A stretch of 64,000 bases of DNA from contig NZ_LT985980.1 in NCBI RefSeq assembly GCF_900291985.1, positions 2,696,001-2,760,000 of the forward strand, in the 5' to 3' direction. The stretch comes from Lysinibacillus timonensis. GTDB lineage: Bacteria > Bacillota > Bacilli > Bacillales_A > Planococcaceae. How positions within the stretch are numbered: position 1 is the stretch's first letter; each line of letters begins with the position of its first letter. Position numbers and translations under genes: made by a program. The notes below the pieces were generated by a model, which worked only from the letters and a program-made list of their open reading frames with translations, had not been told where the DNA came from and searched no databases. Of this stretch, positions 1-7,642 are shown in pieces.

Positions 1-55
1 CACAACCTTTCGTATGTACCATCATATATCTTTTTATAATTAGAGTGGGACACCG

Positions 56-101
56 TTTACAAATTTAACAATAATTAACACGGCATTTACTAATATTAAC
101 A
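56..101 (+). promoter_or_regulatory. Putative Pho box upstream of phnD
   Basis: Five TTAACA-like hexamers lie in tandem: TTTACA at 56, TTAACA at 65, TTAACA at 75, a weaker TTTACT at 86, and TTAACA at 96. They are 9-11 bp apart, one helical turn. Direct TTAACA-type repeats with about 11-bp period are the known binding pattern of phospho-PhoP in Bacillus. The array sits 75 bp upstream of the phnD start, which fits induction by phosphate limitation. Seen: the repeats; known: the PhoP consensus; inferred: regulation. Confidence 0.6.
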
Positions 102-175
102 ATATTCTTACGGAATCTTAAAATAAGAATTATATGATAAGTGGGCAGTTTTTAATAAATATTGGAGGAACGATC

Positions 176-1255
176 ATGCGAAAATTATTGTTGTTAATCA
201 TGACACTTATGATATCTGTGGTGTTAATGGCGTGTGGACAAGAAGCATCGACAACAGAAACTGAAAGCGGAAGCAATGCTACTTCTAATACAGAAGAAAC
301 TGAAGGTGGAAATATAAAACTGGAGAAACTTTCAATTGGATTTGTTCCATCACGTGATCCAGATGAAATAATTACAGCTACAGAACCTTTAAAAGAATTA
401 TTAACAAAGGAACTCGCGACACTAGGATATGACGTTGGTGAAGTTGATATTACAGTTGGTACAAACTATGAAGCTGTTGGAGAAGCCCTTTCTGCAGGAA
501 CTGCGGATATAGGCTTAATCCCTGGAGGTACATATGTACTTTACGATGATGGAGCAGAGGTTATTTTAACTGCTACTCGTGCAGGGTTAAGCAACGATTC
601 AGACAACCCAGTGGATTGGAACGAAAACGAACCGACAGAAGCAACTGATGTGCAGGCAACATCTTATCGTGCATTATTAATTGCTGGTCCATCTGAAAAT
701 GGAAAGGCAATTGCAGAAAAAGTAAACAATGGAGAAGAAATCACTTTTGAAGATTTAGATAACTTAAACTGGAACGTCATGTCTTCTTCTTCACCGGCAG
801 GTTATATATACCCTGCATTATGGTTGCAAGAAAACTTTGATAAAACAATTACAGATTTATCAAAAGTTGTTCAAGCGGATTCTTATGGTAATGCATTTGC
901 ACGCCTTGCAACTGGTCAAACGGATGTTTTGGTCACTTACGCGGATGCACGTCGTGATTACGAGGAAACTTGGACAACTGAATATGGTCGCGAAGCATCT
1001 ATTTGGGAAGAGACTGATGTGATCGGTGTGATGCCAGCCATCTACAACGATACGATTAGTGTAAGTAAAAACTCAGAGATTATGGATGATAATTTAAAAT
1101 CAGCATTACAACAAGCATTCATTAATATTGGAAAGTCAGATGAAGGTAAAGAAGTTATTGCGATTTATAGTCATGAAGGGTACCAAATTGCAGAAGATGC
1201 TGACTATGATAATGAACGTGCAGCACAAGAGCTTGTGCAACAATTAGGTAACTAA
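176..1255 (+). CDS. phnD: Phosphonate/phosphate-type ABC transporter substrate-binding lipoprotein
   Basis: Extracytoplasmic solute-binding protein of the PhnD family, which delivers phosphonate, phosphite or a related oxyanion to the PhnCE transporter. The ATG at 176 is chosen over the upstream in-frame ATG at 134 because it follows a GGAGG site and starts a perfect lipoprotein signal (charged MRK, hydrophobic core, lipobox LMAC), so the protein should be lipidated at that Cys. The mature domain begins after a Ser/Thr/Glu-rich linker with SIGFVPSRDPDEI, typical of PhnD. It is first in a phnDCEE cluster, followed by a partial terminator that would leave more binding protein than transporter. 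No C-P lyase genes are seen, so the substrate is open. Confidence 0.9.
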   Translation: MRKLLLLIMTLMISVVLMACGQEASTTETESGSNATSNTEETEGGNIKLEKLSIGFVPSRDPDEIITATEPLKELLTKELATLGYDVGEVDITVGTNYEAVGEALSAGTADIGLIPGGTYVLYDDGAEVILTATRAGLSNDSDNPVDWNENEPTEATDVQATSYRALLIAGPSENGKAIAEKVNNGEEITFEDLDNLNWNVMSSSSPAGYIYPALWLQENFDKTITDLSKVVQADSYGNAFARLATGQTDVLVTYADARRDYEETWTTEYGREASIWEETDVIGVMPAIYNDTISVSKNSEIMDDNLKSALQQAFINIGKSDEGKEVIAIYSHEGYQIAEDADYDNERAAQELVQQLGN

Positions 1256-1280
1256 TTAAATAGCTGGAAAAGAAAAAAGT

Positions 1281-1313
1281 GAGGACATTCCATTTTGGTG
1301 TTCTCCTTTTTTT
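1281..1313 (+). terminator. Attenuating terminator between phnD and phnC
   Basis: A 7-bp stem (GAGGACA pairing with TGTTCTC, one G-U pair) is followed by an eight-T tract. It lies inside the phn cluster, so partial readthrough is expected rather than full stop. Confidence 0.7.
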
Positions 1314-1423
1314 ACACTGATCAAATATTACATAAAAAGTTTTAGAAATCAGTACTAGAAGGACATTTATTTTCTCTAAATCTGAGAATATGATGTTTTT
1401 CTAATCAAAGATTGGAGATTAGC

Positions 1424-2218
1424 ATGATTGAATTTAAACAAGTTGAAAAACAATATCCTAATGGGTTAATTGCTTTACAGAATATAAACGTAACGATTAA
1501 GCAAGGTGAATATGTGGCAGTGATTGGATTATCTGGTGCAGGAAAATCGACTTTTATCCGTTGTATTAATCGGATGCACGACATTACAGATGGCACGATA
1601 TATGTAAATGATGTTGAGGTAGGATCTTTAAAAGGGAAAGGGATTCGAACATTACGTCGCTCTATCGGCATGATTTTTCAATCTTTCAATCTAGTAACCC
1701 GCACAACGGTATTGAATAATGTGCTTGTTTCCTTTGTACCTGATTTGCCGTTTTGGAGAAAAGTACTTGGAATTTTTACAAAGGACCAGAAAATTCAAGC
1801 GTTATCCGCTCTTGATAGAGTAGGTATTTTAGATAAGGCCTATGTACGTGTTGACCAACTATCTGGTGGTCAACAGCAGCGTGTAGCTTTAGCGAGAACA
1901 TTGGCACAAGCCCCCCAAATTATTTTGGCTGATGAACCTGTTGCTTCATTAGACCCCGTTACTGCAAAGCAAGTAATGGAAGATTTCAGACGTATAAATA
2001 GAGAACTAAACATGACAGTCGTAATGAATATTCACCATGTAGAGTTAGCACTTACTTATGCAGATCGTGTGATTGGAATTCGTAGTGGCGAAATCGTATT
2101 TGATGGGAAAACATCTGATGTTACGAATGAAGTTTTATCCTTAATTTATAACGGTGAAGAAATGGAGGCTATGGGTGTAGATGAATCTACTATTTCCGAA
2201 AAAAATCCAGTTGCCTAA
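1424..2218 (+). CDS. phnC: Phosphonate ABC transporter ATP-binding protein
   Basis: Cytoplasmic ATPase that powers uptake by the PhnDE complex. Walker A GLSGAGKST near residue 35, a Q-loop in MIFQSFNL, the ABC signature LSGGQQQR and Walker B ILADEPVASLDP are all present, followed by the switch His in NIHHVELA. The ATG at 1424 follows GGAG with good spacing; an in-frame TTG at 1412 would overlap the ribosome site. Length (264 codons) is normal for PhnC. Its end overlaps the start of the first permease gene by 38 bp, which suggests translational coupling. Confidence 0.92.
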   Translation: MIEFKQVEKQYPNGLIALQNINVTIKQGEYVAVIGLSGAGKSTFIRCINRMHDITDGTIYVNDVEVGSLKGKGIRTLRRSIGMIFQSFNLVTRTTVLNNVLVSFVPDLPFWRKVLGIFTKDQKIQALSALDRVGILDKAYVRVDQLSGGQQQRVALARTLAQAPQIILADEPVASLDPVTAKQVMEDFRRINRELNMTVVMNIHHVELALTYADRVIGIRSGEIVFDGKTSDVTNEVLSLIYNGEEMEAMGVDESTISEKNPVA

Positions 2219-2990
2219 TGGCAAAACCGTCGTTGAAAAAAGATCGGCTACACCTATTATCATAATCATCCTCTTGATTTGTATAATTGGTTCCATCAAA
2301 ATCACAGGTGTTGAGATAGAAGTTATCATGAAAAACTTTAGCAAGTTTTTCACTATTTTAACGGATATGATTCCACCAAATGTTGAGTACGTGCCCCATT
2401 TATTGGAACCACTGCTAGATACAATTAAAATGTCGTTGATTGGCTCAATGCTAGGAGCTGTTTGTGCACTTCCAGTTGCCTATTTAGCCGCTTCGAATAT
2501 TTCGAAAAACAAAGTCATATCGTCTGCTACGAAATTTATATTAAGTTTACTACGAACATTGCCAACCTTAATTGTTGCGTTAATTGCGACGTTTATTTTT
2601 GGTTTAGGGACGATGGCGGGGGCGATAGCAATCTTTTTATTTACCGTTTCATATGTTGGAAAACTTCTTTATGAACAAATTGAAAATGCGGATATGAATG
2701 CTTTTGAGGCGATGCAGTCAATGGGATTAACACCTCTGTACTCATTCCGTTATGCAATCTTGCCACAAGTACTTCCGAACTATCTATCTACCACCCTGTT
2801 TTGTTTCGAGGGGAATGTCCGCTATGCTTCCATATTAGGTTATGTTGGTGCAGGTGGGATTGGATTATTACTAGACGAAAGTTTAGGTTGGCGGAACTAT
2901 GCAAATGTCGGAATTATTCTATTAATGCTTGTGGTGACAGTATTCATTATCGAAACAATTAGTGAATATTGTCGAAAGAAACTAATGTAG
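2181..2990 (+). CDS. phnE: Phosphonate ABC transporter permease (first PhnE)
   Basis: Integral membrane subunit of the transporter, 269 aa with about six hydrophobic segments. The EAA-type cytoplasmic loop is visible as EAMQSMGLTPLYSFRYAILP followed by GYVGAGGIG, the pattern of PhnE permeases. The start lies inside phnC and has only a distant GGAGG, so coupled translation is likely. It is one of two consecutive PhnE-like genes, probably forming a heterodimeric channel with the next gene. Confidence 0.88.
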   Translation: MNLLFPKKIQLPNGKTVVEKRSATPIIIIILLICIIGSIKITGVEIEVIMKNFSKFFTILTDMIPPNVEYVPHLLEPLLDTIKMSLIGSMLGAVCALPVAYLAASNISKNKVISSATKFILSLLRTLPTLIVALIATFIFGLGTMAGAIAIFLFTVSYVGKLLYEQIENADMNAFEAMQSMGLTPLYSFRYAILPQVLPNYLSTTLFCFEGNVRYASILGYVGAGGIGLLLDESLGWRNYANVGIILLMLVVTVFIIETISEYCRKKLM

Positions 2991-3000
2991 GAGAGATCAA

Positions 3001-3804
3001 ATGAACGCAATAGAACAATATCTACAACATGGAAAAAGAAACCGAATTTCATTCATCGTAACGATTGTCATTATTTTCTGTTTGCTTGTTTGGTCTACTT
3101 CAGCAATCAGTTTAGATAATATGAATGCAAATGGCATTGAATTAGCGAAGAATATCATTTTAGGTATTTTTAGTCCCGACTGGTCATTATTATTCGATCT
3201 TTCAGGTGGTGTCCCGTATTTATTAGTAGAAACAATGGCCATAGCATTTCTAGGGACAATTATTGGGGCGATTATAGCCATTCCATTAGCTTTTTTATCG
3301 GCTTCCAATGTAGTGCCGAAACCGGTGGCATTTATCGTGCGATTAGTTTTGATTTTTGTTCGGACAATTCCTGCCATTGTGTATGGTCTGTTATTTATTC
3401 GTGTAACAGGACAAAGTGCGTTTACAGGTGTGCTAACAATGGCATTTGTTTCAATTGGAATGCTTTCAAAGTTATACGTAGATATCATTGAGGATTTGGA
3501 TCGAAGTGTTCTGGAATCAATGACGTCCATTGGCTGTAATGCGTTTGATAAAATTCGTTTTGGCATCATCCCTCAGTTATCAGCACTATTTTTATCGATT
3601 GTCATTTATCGATTTGATATGAATTTACGTGAAGCATCTATACTCGGTTTAGTAGGAGCAGGTGGAATAGGTGCGCCATTAATATTTGCGATGAATTCTT
3701 ATAAATGGTCACAGGTCGGTTCAATTTTAATCGGGTTGATTGTATTAATTTTAATAGTGGAGTTCGCTTCTAATAAGATTCGATCTAAAATAGTGAAAGG
3801 ATAA
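3001..3804 (+). CDS. phnE: Phosphonate ABC transporter permease (second PhnE)
   Basis: Second membrane subunit, 267 aa, 10 bp behind the first with AGGAGAG as ribosome site. It has several membrane segments and the EAA-like loop ESMTSIGCNAFDKIRFGIIP, then GLVGAGGIGAPL. The paired PhnE arrangement is known for Bacillales phnDCEE clusters; the two proteins are clearly related but diverged. A terminator follows directly, closing the operon. Confidence 0.88.
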   Translation: MNAIEQYLQHGKRNRISFIVTIVIIFCLLVWSTSAISLDNMNANGIELAKNIILGIFSPDWSLLFDLSGGVPYLLVETMAIAFLGTIIGAIIAIPLAFLSASNVVPKPVAFIVRLVLIFVRTIPAIVYGLLFIRVTGQSAFTGVLTMAFVSIGMLSKLYVDIIEDLDRSVLESMTSIGCNAFDKIRFGIIPQLSALFLSIVIYRFDMNLREASILGLVGAGGIGAPLIFAMNSYKWSQVGSILIGLIVLILIVEFASNKIRSKIVKG

Positions 3805-3831
3805 CCGTTTAACATACATCGAGATCTAATT

Positions 3832-3866
3832 ACGCCAATCCATATGAAAATCGGACTGGCGTTTTC
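3832..3866 (+). terminator. Terminator of the phnDCEE operon
   Basis: A 10-bp stem with one mismatch (ACGCCAATCC against GGACTGGCGT) and a short loop is followed by TTTTCCGTT. It lies 28 bp behind the last phnE. Confidence 0.7.
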
Positions 3867-4010
3867 CGTTAAAATGCATCTAATGTAGTTCGAGTAACAA
3901 TAAACATTTATCGTCGGATGAAATGAATGCATTGGATTTAATTATGGCAGAATCAAAGGATAAAAGGTAAAATAATCAACGATGACGGGAATTGTGGAAG
4001 GGGAAGTACT

Positions 4011-4184
4011 ATGAGATGCGGTTCTAAATGCTTCCTTGTTGAAATGGAAGTGGACGGAAAAAAGGTTGTAAAGTCCGTTACTGCCAGGACCCCCGTACAA
4101 GCAAGAAAAACGATTCGTTTAGAATACGGAGAGGGTCCAGAGATTTTATCGGTTATTGAGGAAAGTAAGAAAAATATACAATAG
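4011..4184 (+). CDS. Small conserved-looking hypothetical protein (57 aa)
   Basis: A 57-codon ORF begins with ATG 8 bp behind a strong GGAAGGGG site. The product starts MRCGSKCFLVEMEVDGKK, has two early cysteines, and is rich in charged residues with no membrane segment. The two beta-like stretches (FLVEMEVDG and KVVKSVTART) followed by a charged helix look like a small folded cytosolic protein. I do not recognise the family. It stands alone between the phn terminator and the next region. Confidence 0.6.
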   Translation: MRCGSKCFLVEMEVDGKKVVKSVTARTPVQARKTIRLEYGEGPEILSVIEESKKNIQ

Positions 4185-4289
4185 GCACTAGAAATATATT
4201 AAGATAAAGGTAGTGAAAATTAACTAAAGCTTTCATTCGTTACATCATGACCTTTGCATAATTTATTAATGAAAAGGGGGTGCTTATAG

Positions 4290-4382
4290 ATGGAGAATCA
4301 GTTAAGATTTTCTAGTACTTCAGCAACTCATGCAAAGCCTATTATTGGAGAGGCGATACTTTGCATGGGGCGAAACTTTTAA
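4290..4382 (+). other. Possible 30-codon leader ORF with internal hairpin
   Basis: An ATG at 4290 follows AAAGGGGG and opens 30 codons. Within it the 8-bp arms ATGCAAAG (4330-4337) and CTTTGCAT (4359-4366) form a hairpin. The ORF ends 81 bp before the CD3324-family gene. It could be a leader peptide or a chance ORF. Confidence 0.25.
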
Positions 4383-4463
4383 TATTATCGCTTAAAACCA
4401 AGCTTTTCTAATACTTTGGCTTTGCACCTTATTTGTTCAATAAAAAATAAGGGAGCGAGCAAA

Positions 4464-4730
4464 TTGAAATATATGAATGCAAACAAAGTTTTACCAGAGG
4501 AGCTCATTGAGGAAATACAGAAGTATGTACAGGGGGAGACCCTTTATATCCCGAAACAAGAAACGGCGTACCGAAAATGGGGAACTTCAAGTGGAGGAAG
4601 GCAGTGGCTAGACCGCCGTAATGCAGCCATTCGAAACTCTTTTATAAGCGGTACGACTATTCAGCAACTTGCCGAGGAATATTATCTTTCGACTGAGACG
4701 ATTAAGAAGATTGTATATAAAAAGAAGTAA
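4464..4730 (+). CDS. CD3324-family helix-turn-helix protein
   Basis: Small (89 aa) predicted DNA-binding protein, related to the C-terminal part of Mor-type activators. The TTG at 4464 is preferred: it lies 8 bp behind AGGGAGCG and gives the usual start MKYMNANKVLPEELIEEIQK. The helix-turn-helix is in the last 35 residues (TTIQQLAEEYYLSTETIKKI). The family is known in Firmicutes as a lone small regulator; targets are unknown. A good terminator follows. An extended in-frame start at 4416 has no ribosome site. Confidence 0.7.
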   Translation: MKYMNANKVLPEELIEEIQKYVQGETLYIPKQETAYRKWGTSSGGRQWLDRRNAAIRNSFISGTTIQQLAEEYYLSTETIKKIVYKKK

Positions 4731-4738
4731 TAAACAGT

Positions 4739-4771
4739 GCGCTGATGGATTTTTTTCATCGGTGCTTTTTT
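4739..4771 (+). terminator. Terminator after the CD3324-family gene
   Basis: A 9-bp stem (GCGCTGATG with CATCGGTGC, two G-U pairs), T-rich loop and six-T tail. Confidence 0.75.
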
Positions 4772-4864
4772 ATGGCAAAAACGTTTCTAAGTCATTTTCT
4801 CCATATTAAAGCGAGCTTTCATTTTTTAAAATAGGTGTAGTAAAAAAAATAGGAGAGAAACATC

Positions 4865-5515
4865 ATGACAGAAAAATTTATTAAAAATGAACAGTTAAAT
4901 TTTATAAAAAAACAAATAGCTTTAATAAAAGATAGTATGAGAAAGAATGTTCCGGCAAATGTTCTTTCGGCTGTTATTGACTTAGCCCAAGCAAAAATAT
5001 TAGACCATTTTCCAAACGCTACATTGGAACAGCAAGAACTGCTTAATCTAGCCCATTTAAAAACAGATATTGAGTATGACCAATATATACAGCGTTTATC
5101 GAACTATTTGCGTCCGTTTCCTACTGTTACCGACCAACAGCTGAAGAAACTGTTCCCGAAAAATAAAAAGTTAAAACTGCCGGACCTATCAAAAATGGAT
5201 CTTAGTAAAGTGACATATTTAAGTTGGCACGATGGGGGTTCGAACAAAAAGTTCATTATGTATGAATTAGATGGAAAACTAGTTGGCGTTGAAGGAAAAA
5301 TGGCCCCAACTACGAATAAAAATGTTTGTTCCTTCTGCAATAGCATTGGTGAAGTTGCCTATTATACGACTGTAACAAAAGCAAAAAAATCAAACAACCC
5401 AGATTATTACAAATCTATTGGCAATATGATTTGTACAGATAGTAACGAATGCAATAAAAAGATAACGGATGTTGAATATTTAACAGCATTTTTAAAAGAT
5501 TCACTAGAGGGGTAA
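4865..5515 (+). CDS. FusB/FusC-like elongation factor G-binding protein
   Basis: A 216-aa soluble protein matching the EF-G-binding family (FBP N-terminal helical domain plus C-terminal treble-clef zinc finger). Zinc ligands are visible as VCSFCN and, further on, CTDSNEC. FusB-type proteins bind EF-G on the ribosome and help release it, giving fusidic acid tolerance; chromosomal homologues in Bacillales are probably intrinsic translation-rescue factors. The start has AGGAGAG at good distance. The length is typical of the family. Resistance itself cannot be judged from sequence. Confidence 0.8.
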   Translation: MTEKFIKNEQLNFIKKQIALIKDSMRKNVPANVLSAVIDLAQAKILDHFPNATLEQQELLNLAHLKTDIEYDQYIQRLSNYLRPFPTVTDQQLKKLFPKNKKLKLPDLSKMDLSKVTYLSWHDGGSNKKFIMYELDGKLVGVEGKMAPTTNKNVCSFCNSIGEVAYYTTVTKAKKSNNPDYYKSIGNMICTDSNECNKKITDVEYLTAFLKDSLEG

Positions 5516-5664
5516 ATTTCAATACATGATTAAATGTATTGTTCAGGAATGATTCGTGCATGTTTTGAGCCATATATTAAAATTATTTAAAATGTGCTTA
5601 ACAAATAATAGGACAAATTATTCACAACATATACATGGAAGGAGAGTGGAAAAGGAGGGGTAGA

Positions 5665-6453
5665 ATGGCAAATCCTATAGTAGCACGGTCATTAGATGAG
5701 ATTCATTTTTGGTCAAGAATTATGAAAGAACATGCGTTATTTTTAAGTTTAGGCTTTACTCATGATCAAAAGAATTTAGTTGCAGAGGCTCATCATTTCA
5801 TCGGGATGTTTGATAGGATAGAGGAGAAATTAAGTAATTTTTCAATCAACGCTGACTGGCAATTAGTTCAACAGTTCAATAGTGAGGTTTATCAAGCGGC
5901 AGTCAATATATGGGCATTTAAACGAAAAGTGTTAGGTTTGACATTACGTTGTGAAATTATGTCGAATAATTATCCTTTACTTGTTGACCATATTAGCAGG
6001 GAGGCAGCTTACTTCGCTAATAGATTGAAAGAGTTGAATGAGGGAATTCTTGCCCCAAGACCAGATGAAATAATAAAAGAGAATATTTTCTTTCTCAAAA
6101 TAATGGCGGACCATGCAAAGTTTATAGGCCACTTATTAGACCCTTCAGAGCGAAAATTAGTTGACCAAGCGAGAGACTTTAGTCATGATTTTGATCAATT
6201 ACTTTATCAGGCAATTGACTTAGACTCTATGCGGCCCCATTCAGAAACAAAACCAATATTAAGTAATTTTTTAGATCAAAATCGCGTTTCTGTTCGTTCG
6301 TTGAGAGACTTTAAAAAACAAGCAAGAGAGTTAATAGAAGCATGTCGAATTAAGAGTAACATTCATCCTCTTTTAGCTGACCATACTTTCAGAGAGGCTG
6401 AAAGATTTTTAGAAATTATTGATATGTACGAGGCCCATTTAACTGGAGTTTGA
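5665..6453 (+). CDS. DUF2935 domain protein (two-repeat helical, putative metal-binding)
   Basis: A 262-aa soluble helical protein. The two halves are homologous: EIHFWSRIMKEHALFLSLG near residue 8 and IFFLKIMADHAKFIGHLLD near residue 139, each followed by an E/D..AxxF helix. This duplicated DUF2935 fold is a ferritin-like four-helix bundle in which the recurring His, Glu and Asp could bind metal; biochemical function is unknown. ATG 5665 follows AGGAGGGG and is preferred to the in-frame ATG at 5635. A second, single-repeat relative lies at 15838. Confidence 0.75.
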   Translation: MANPIVARSLDEIHFWSRIMKEHALFLSLGFTHDQKNLVAEAHHFIGMFDRIEEKLSNFSINADWQLVQQFNSEVYQAAVNIWAFKRKVLGLTLRCEIMSNNYPLLVDHISREAAYFANRLKELNEGILAPRPDEIIKENIFFLKIMADHAKFIGHLLDPSERKLVDQARDFSHDFDQLLYQAIDLDSMRPHSETKPILSNFLDQNRVSVRSLRDFKKQARELIEACRIKSNIHPLLADHTFREAERFLEIIDMYEAHLTGV

Positions 6454-6469
6454 TTAATAACCATCTTAA

Positions 6470-6505
6470 AGCGTTAATTCAATTGTGAATTGACGCTATT
6501 TTAAT
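6470..6505 (+). terminator. Terminator after DUF2935 gene
   Basis: A 12-bp stem with one mismatch (AGCGTTAATTCA with TGAATTGACGCT), four-base loop and T-rich tail. Confidence 0.75.
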
Positions 6506-6575
6506 TTACAGATTAGTTTTTTGGTATTTAACCTGAAATGGATAATTATGTTAACATGAGAGGGGGGAGATGTAA

Positions 6576-7022
6576 TTGGAGCATTATGCAAGGAGTGAAA
6601 AAGTAGTTTTAGTGTTTTTATTAATAATCAATTTATTGTTATATATAACGAAATATTTACAAGATGGATACGTAATAGATATATATTTTTCTTTTTGTAT
6701 CATCTATTCTATTTTGATTCTAATTGCATTGTTCATACAGTATAAGGTAAAGATTGAAAAACATTCAATTACTTATGAAGTTGCAGTTTTTCAATTTCCG
6801 ATTTATAGAAGAGTAGTATTCCCACAAGAAATTAAACGCTTGAAGTTTAAGAGGGTTGGTTGGGCTAAAAAAGGATCAGTCATCCAAACCATAGCAGGTT
6901 TAAATGTACGTATTGTAAATTTCAATACTGATTATGTATTGAAAGAGTTAGAAGACTTTGCGAATGAACATGGTATATCAACTGAAAAGACAAAAGACTA
7001 TTTAATATTAGAAACCAAATAG
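6576..7022 (+). CDS. Two-TM membrane protein with cytosolic PH-like domain (hypothetical)
   Basis: The TTG at 6576 is the only plausible start: it follows GGGGGGAG by 7 bp and opens MEHYARSEKV. Two membrane helices lie at about residues 9-28 and 36-58. The rest is a beta-rich cytosolic domain (KVKIEKHSITYEVAVFQFPIY, then KRLKFKRVGW) that resembles bacterial PH/YyaB-like domains. Function unknown. The next small membrane gene follows 32 bp downstream and may be co-transcribed. Confidence 0.55.
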   Translation: MEHYARSEKVVLVFLLIINLLLYITKYLQDGYVIDIYFSFCIIYSILILIALFIQYKVKIEKHSITYEVAVFQFPIYRRVVFPQEIKRLKFKRVGWAKKGSVIQTIAGLNVRIVNFNTDYVLKELEDFANEHGISTEKTKDYLILETK

Positions 7023-7060
7023 GGTTCTATTTTGCCAAGGAGAAAGGAGATTGTTTGCGC

Positions 7061-7258
7061 ATGTTAGTTTTGGTGGAGATTTTACGAACAGTTGCAGTTG
7101 TCATATTAATTATAAGTTCGGGCTTTTATTTACGATATCTCGAAAAATCTAGGAAACAAAGAAAGCTATCCATGTTTGAATTGATCGTGTACATAATGAT
7201 TCAAACTGCATATCTTTTAATTGCGGTAAGTCTGTTAATCTCAATATTTGTGAAGTGA
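7061..7258 (+). CDS. Small two-TM membrane protein (hypothetical)
   Basis: About 65 aa, with two hydrophobic helices separated by a basic loop (RYLEKSRKQRKLS). Start is either ATG 7061 or TTG 7055; AAAGGAG at 7043-7049 would suit the TTG slightly better in spacing. It lies just behind the PH-like membrane gene. No family recognised. Confidence 0.5.
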   Translation: MLVLVEILRTVAVVILIISSGFYLRYLEKSRKQRKLSMFELIVYIMIQTAYLLIAVSLLISIFVK

Positions 7259-7386
7259 TGTTAAACATTGTGTCTATGACTAGATGACAAACTGGCTCAA
7301 AAAATTATTTTAGGCCTTTATCAAATTATTAACAGAAATCTCCTTTTAGAAATGTTAATTTAATTTCGAAAAGGAGGTGGATGTAT

Positions 7387-7599
7387 ATGTACAAATACAA
7401 AGTCAATTTATCAACACCGAACCACGATGTACTAGAATTTGAAAGCAAACTGCATATATCTTTATTACAACCGGAAATAGTAGCAGAAGATATTTGCATG
7501 GTTCATTTTAGTGATGTAAATGTAGTGCTGAATCTAGCGAATATTAGTGAGATGGAGATTAATGGAAGGGATTATCAACTTGTTGCCTATTCGAAATAG
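7387..7599 (+). CDS. Hypothetical small soluble protein
   Basis: A 70-aa product starting MYKYKVNLSTPNHD, mostly beta-type sequence with no membrane part. The ATG at 7387 is preferred over 7381 because it has 9 bp from AGGAGGTGG. A strong terminator follows at once, and that terminator is the landing site of the group II intron. Family unknown. Confidence 0.55.
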   Translation: MYKYKVNLSTPNHDVLEFESKLHISLLQPEIVAEDICMVHFSDVNVVLNLANISEMEINGRDYQLVAYSK

Positions 7600-7606
7600 C
7601 CCTTAA

Positions 7607-7641
7607 ACCGCCTTTCCAAATTGGAGATGGCGGTCTTTTTT
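7607..7641 (+). terminator. Terminator used as group IIC intron target
   Basis: Stem ACCGCC/GGCGGT extended by TTCCAA/TTGGA, followed by a six-T run ending at 7641. The intron begins 2 bases behind the T run, as expected for class C introns, which recognise terminator hairpins. Confidence 0.85.
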
Positions 7642-7642
7642 A

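Noticed and set aside
134-175. Upstream ATG start for phnD
   Set aside because: It would put 14 residues ahead of the lipoprotein signal and include the GGAGG site used by ATG 176.
5518-5541. Terminator after the FusB-like gene
   Set aside because: CAATACAT/ATGTATTG arms are perfect but no T-tract follows, so it was not called.
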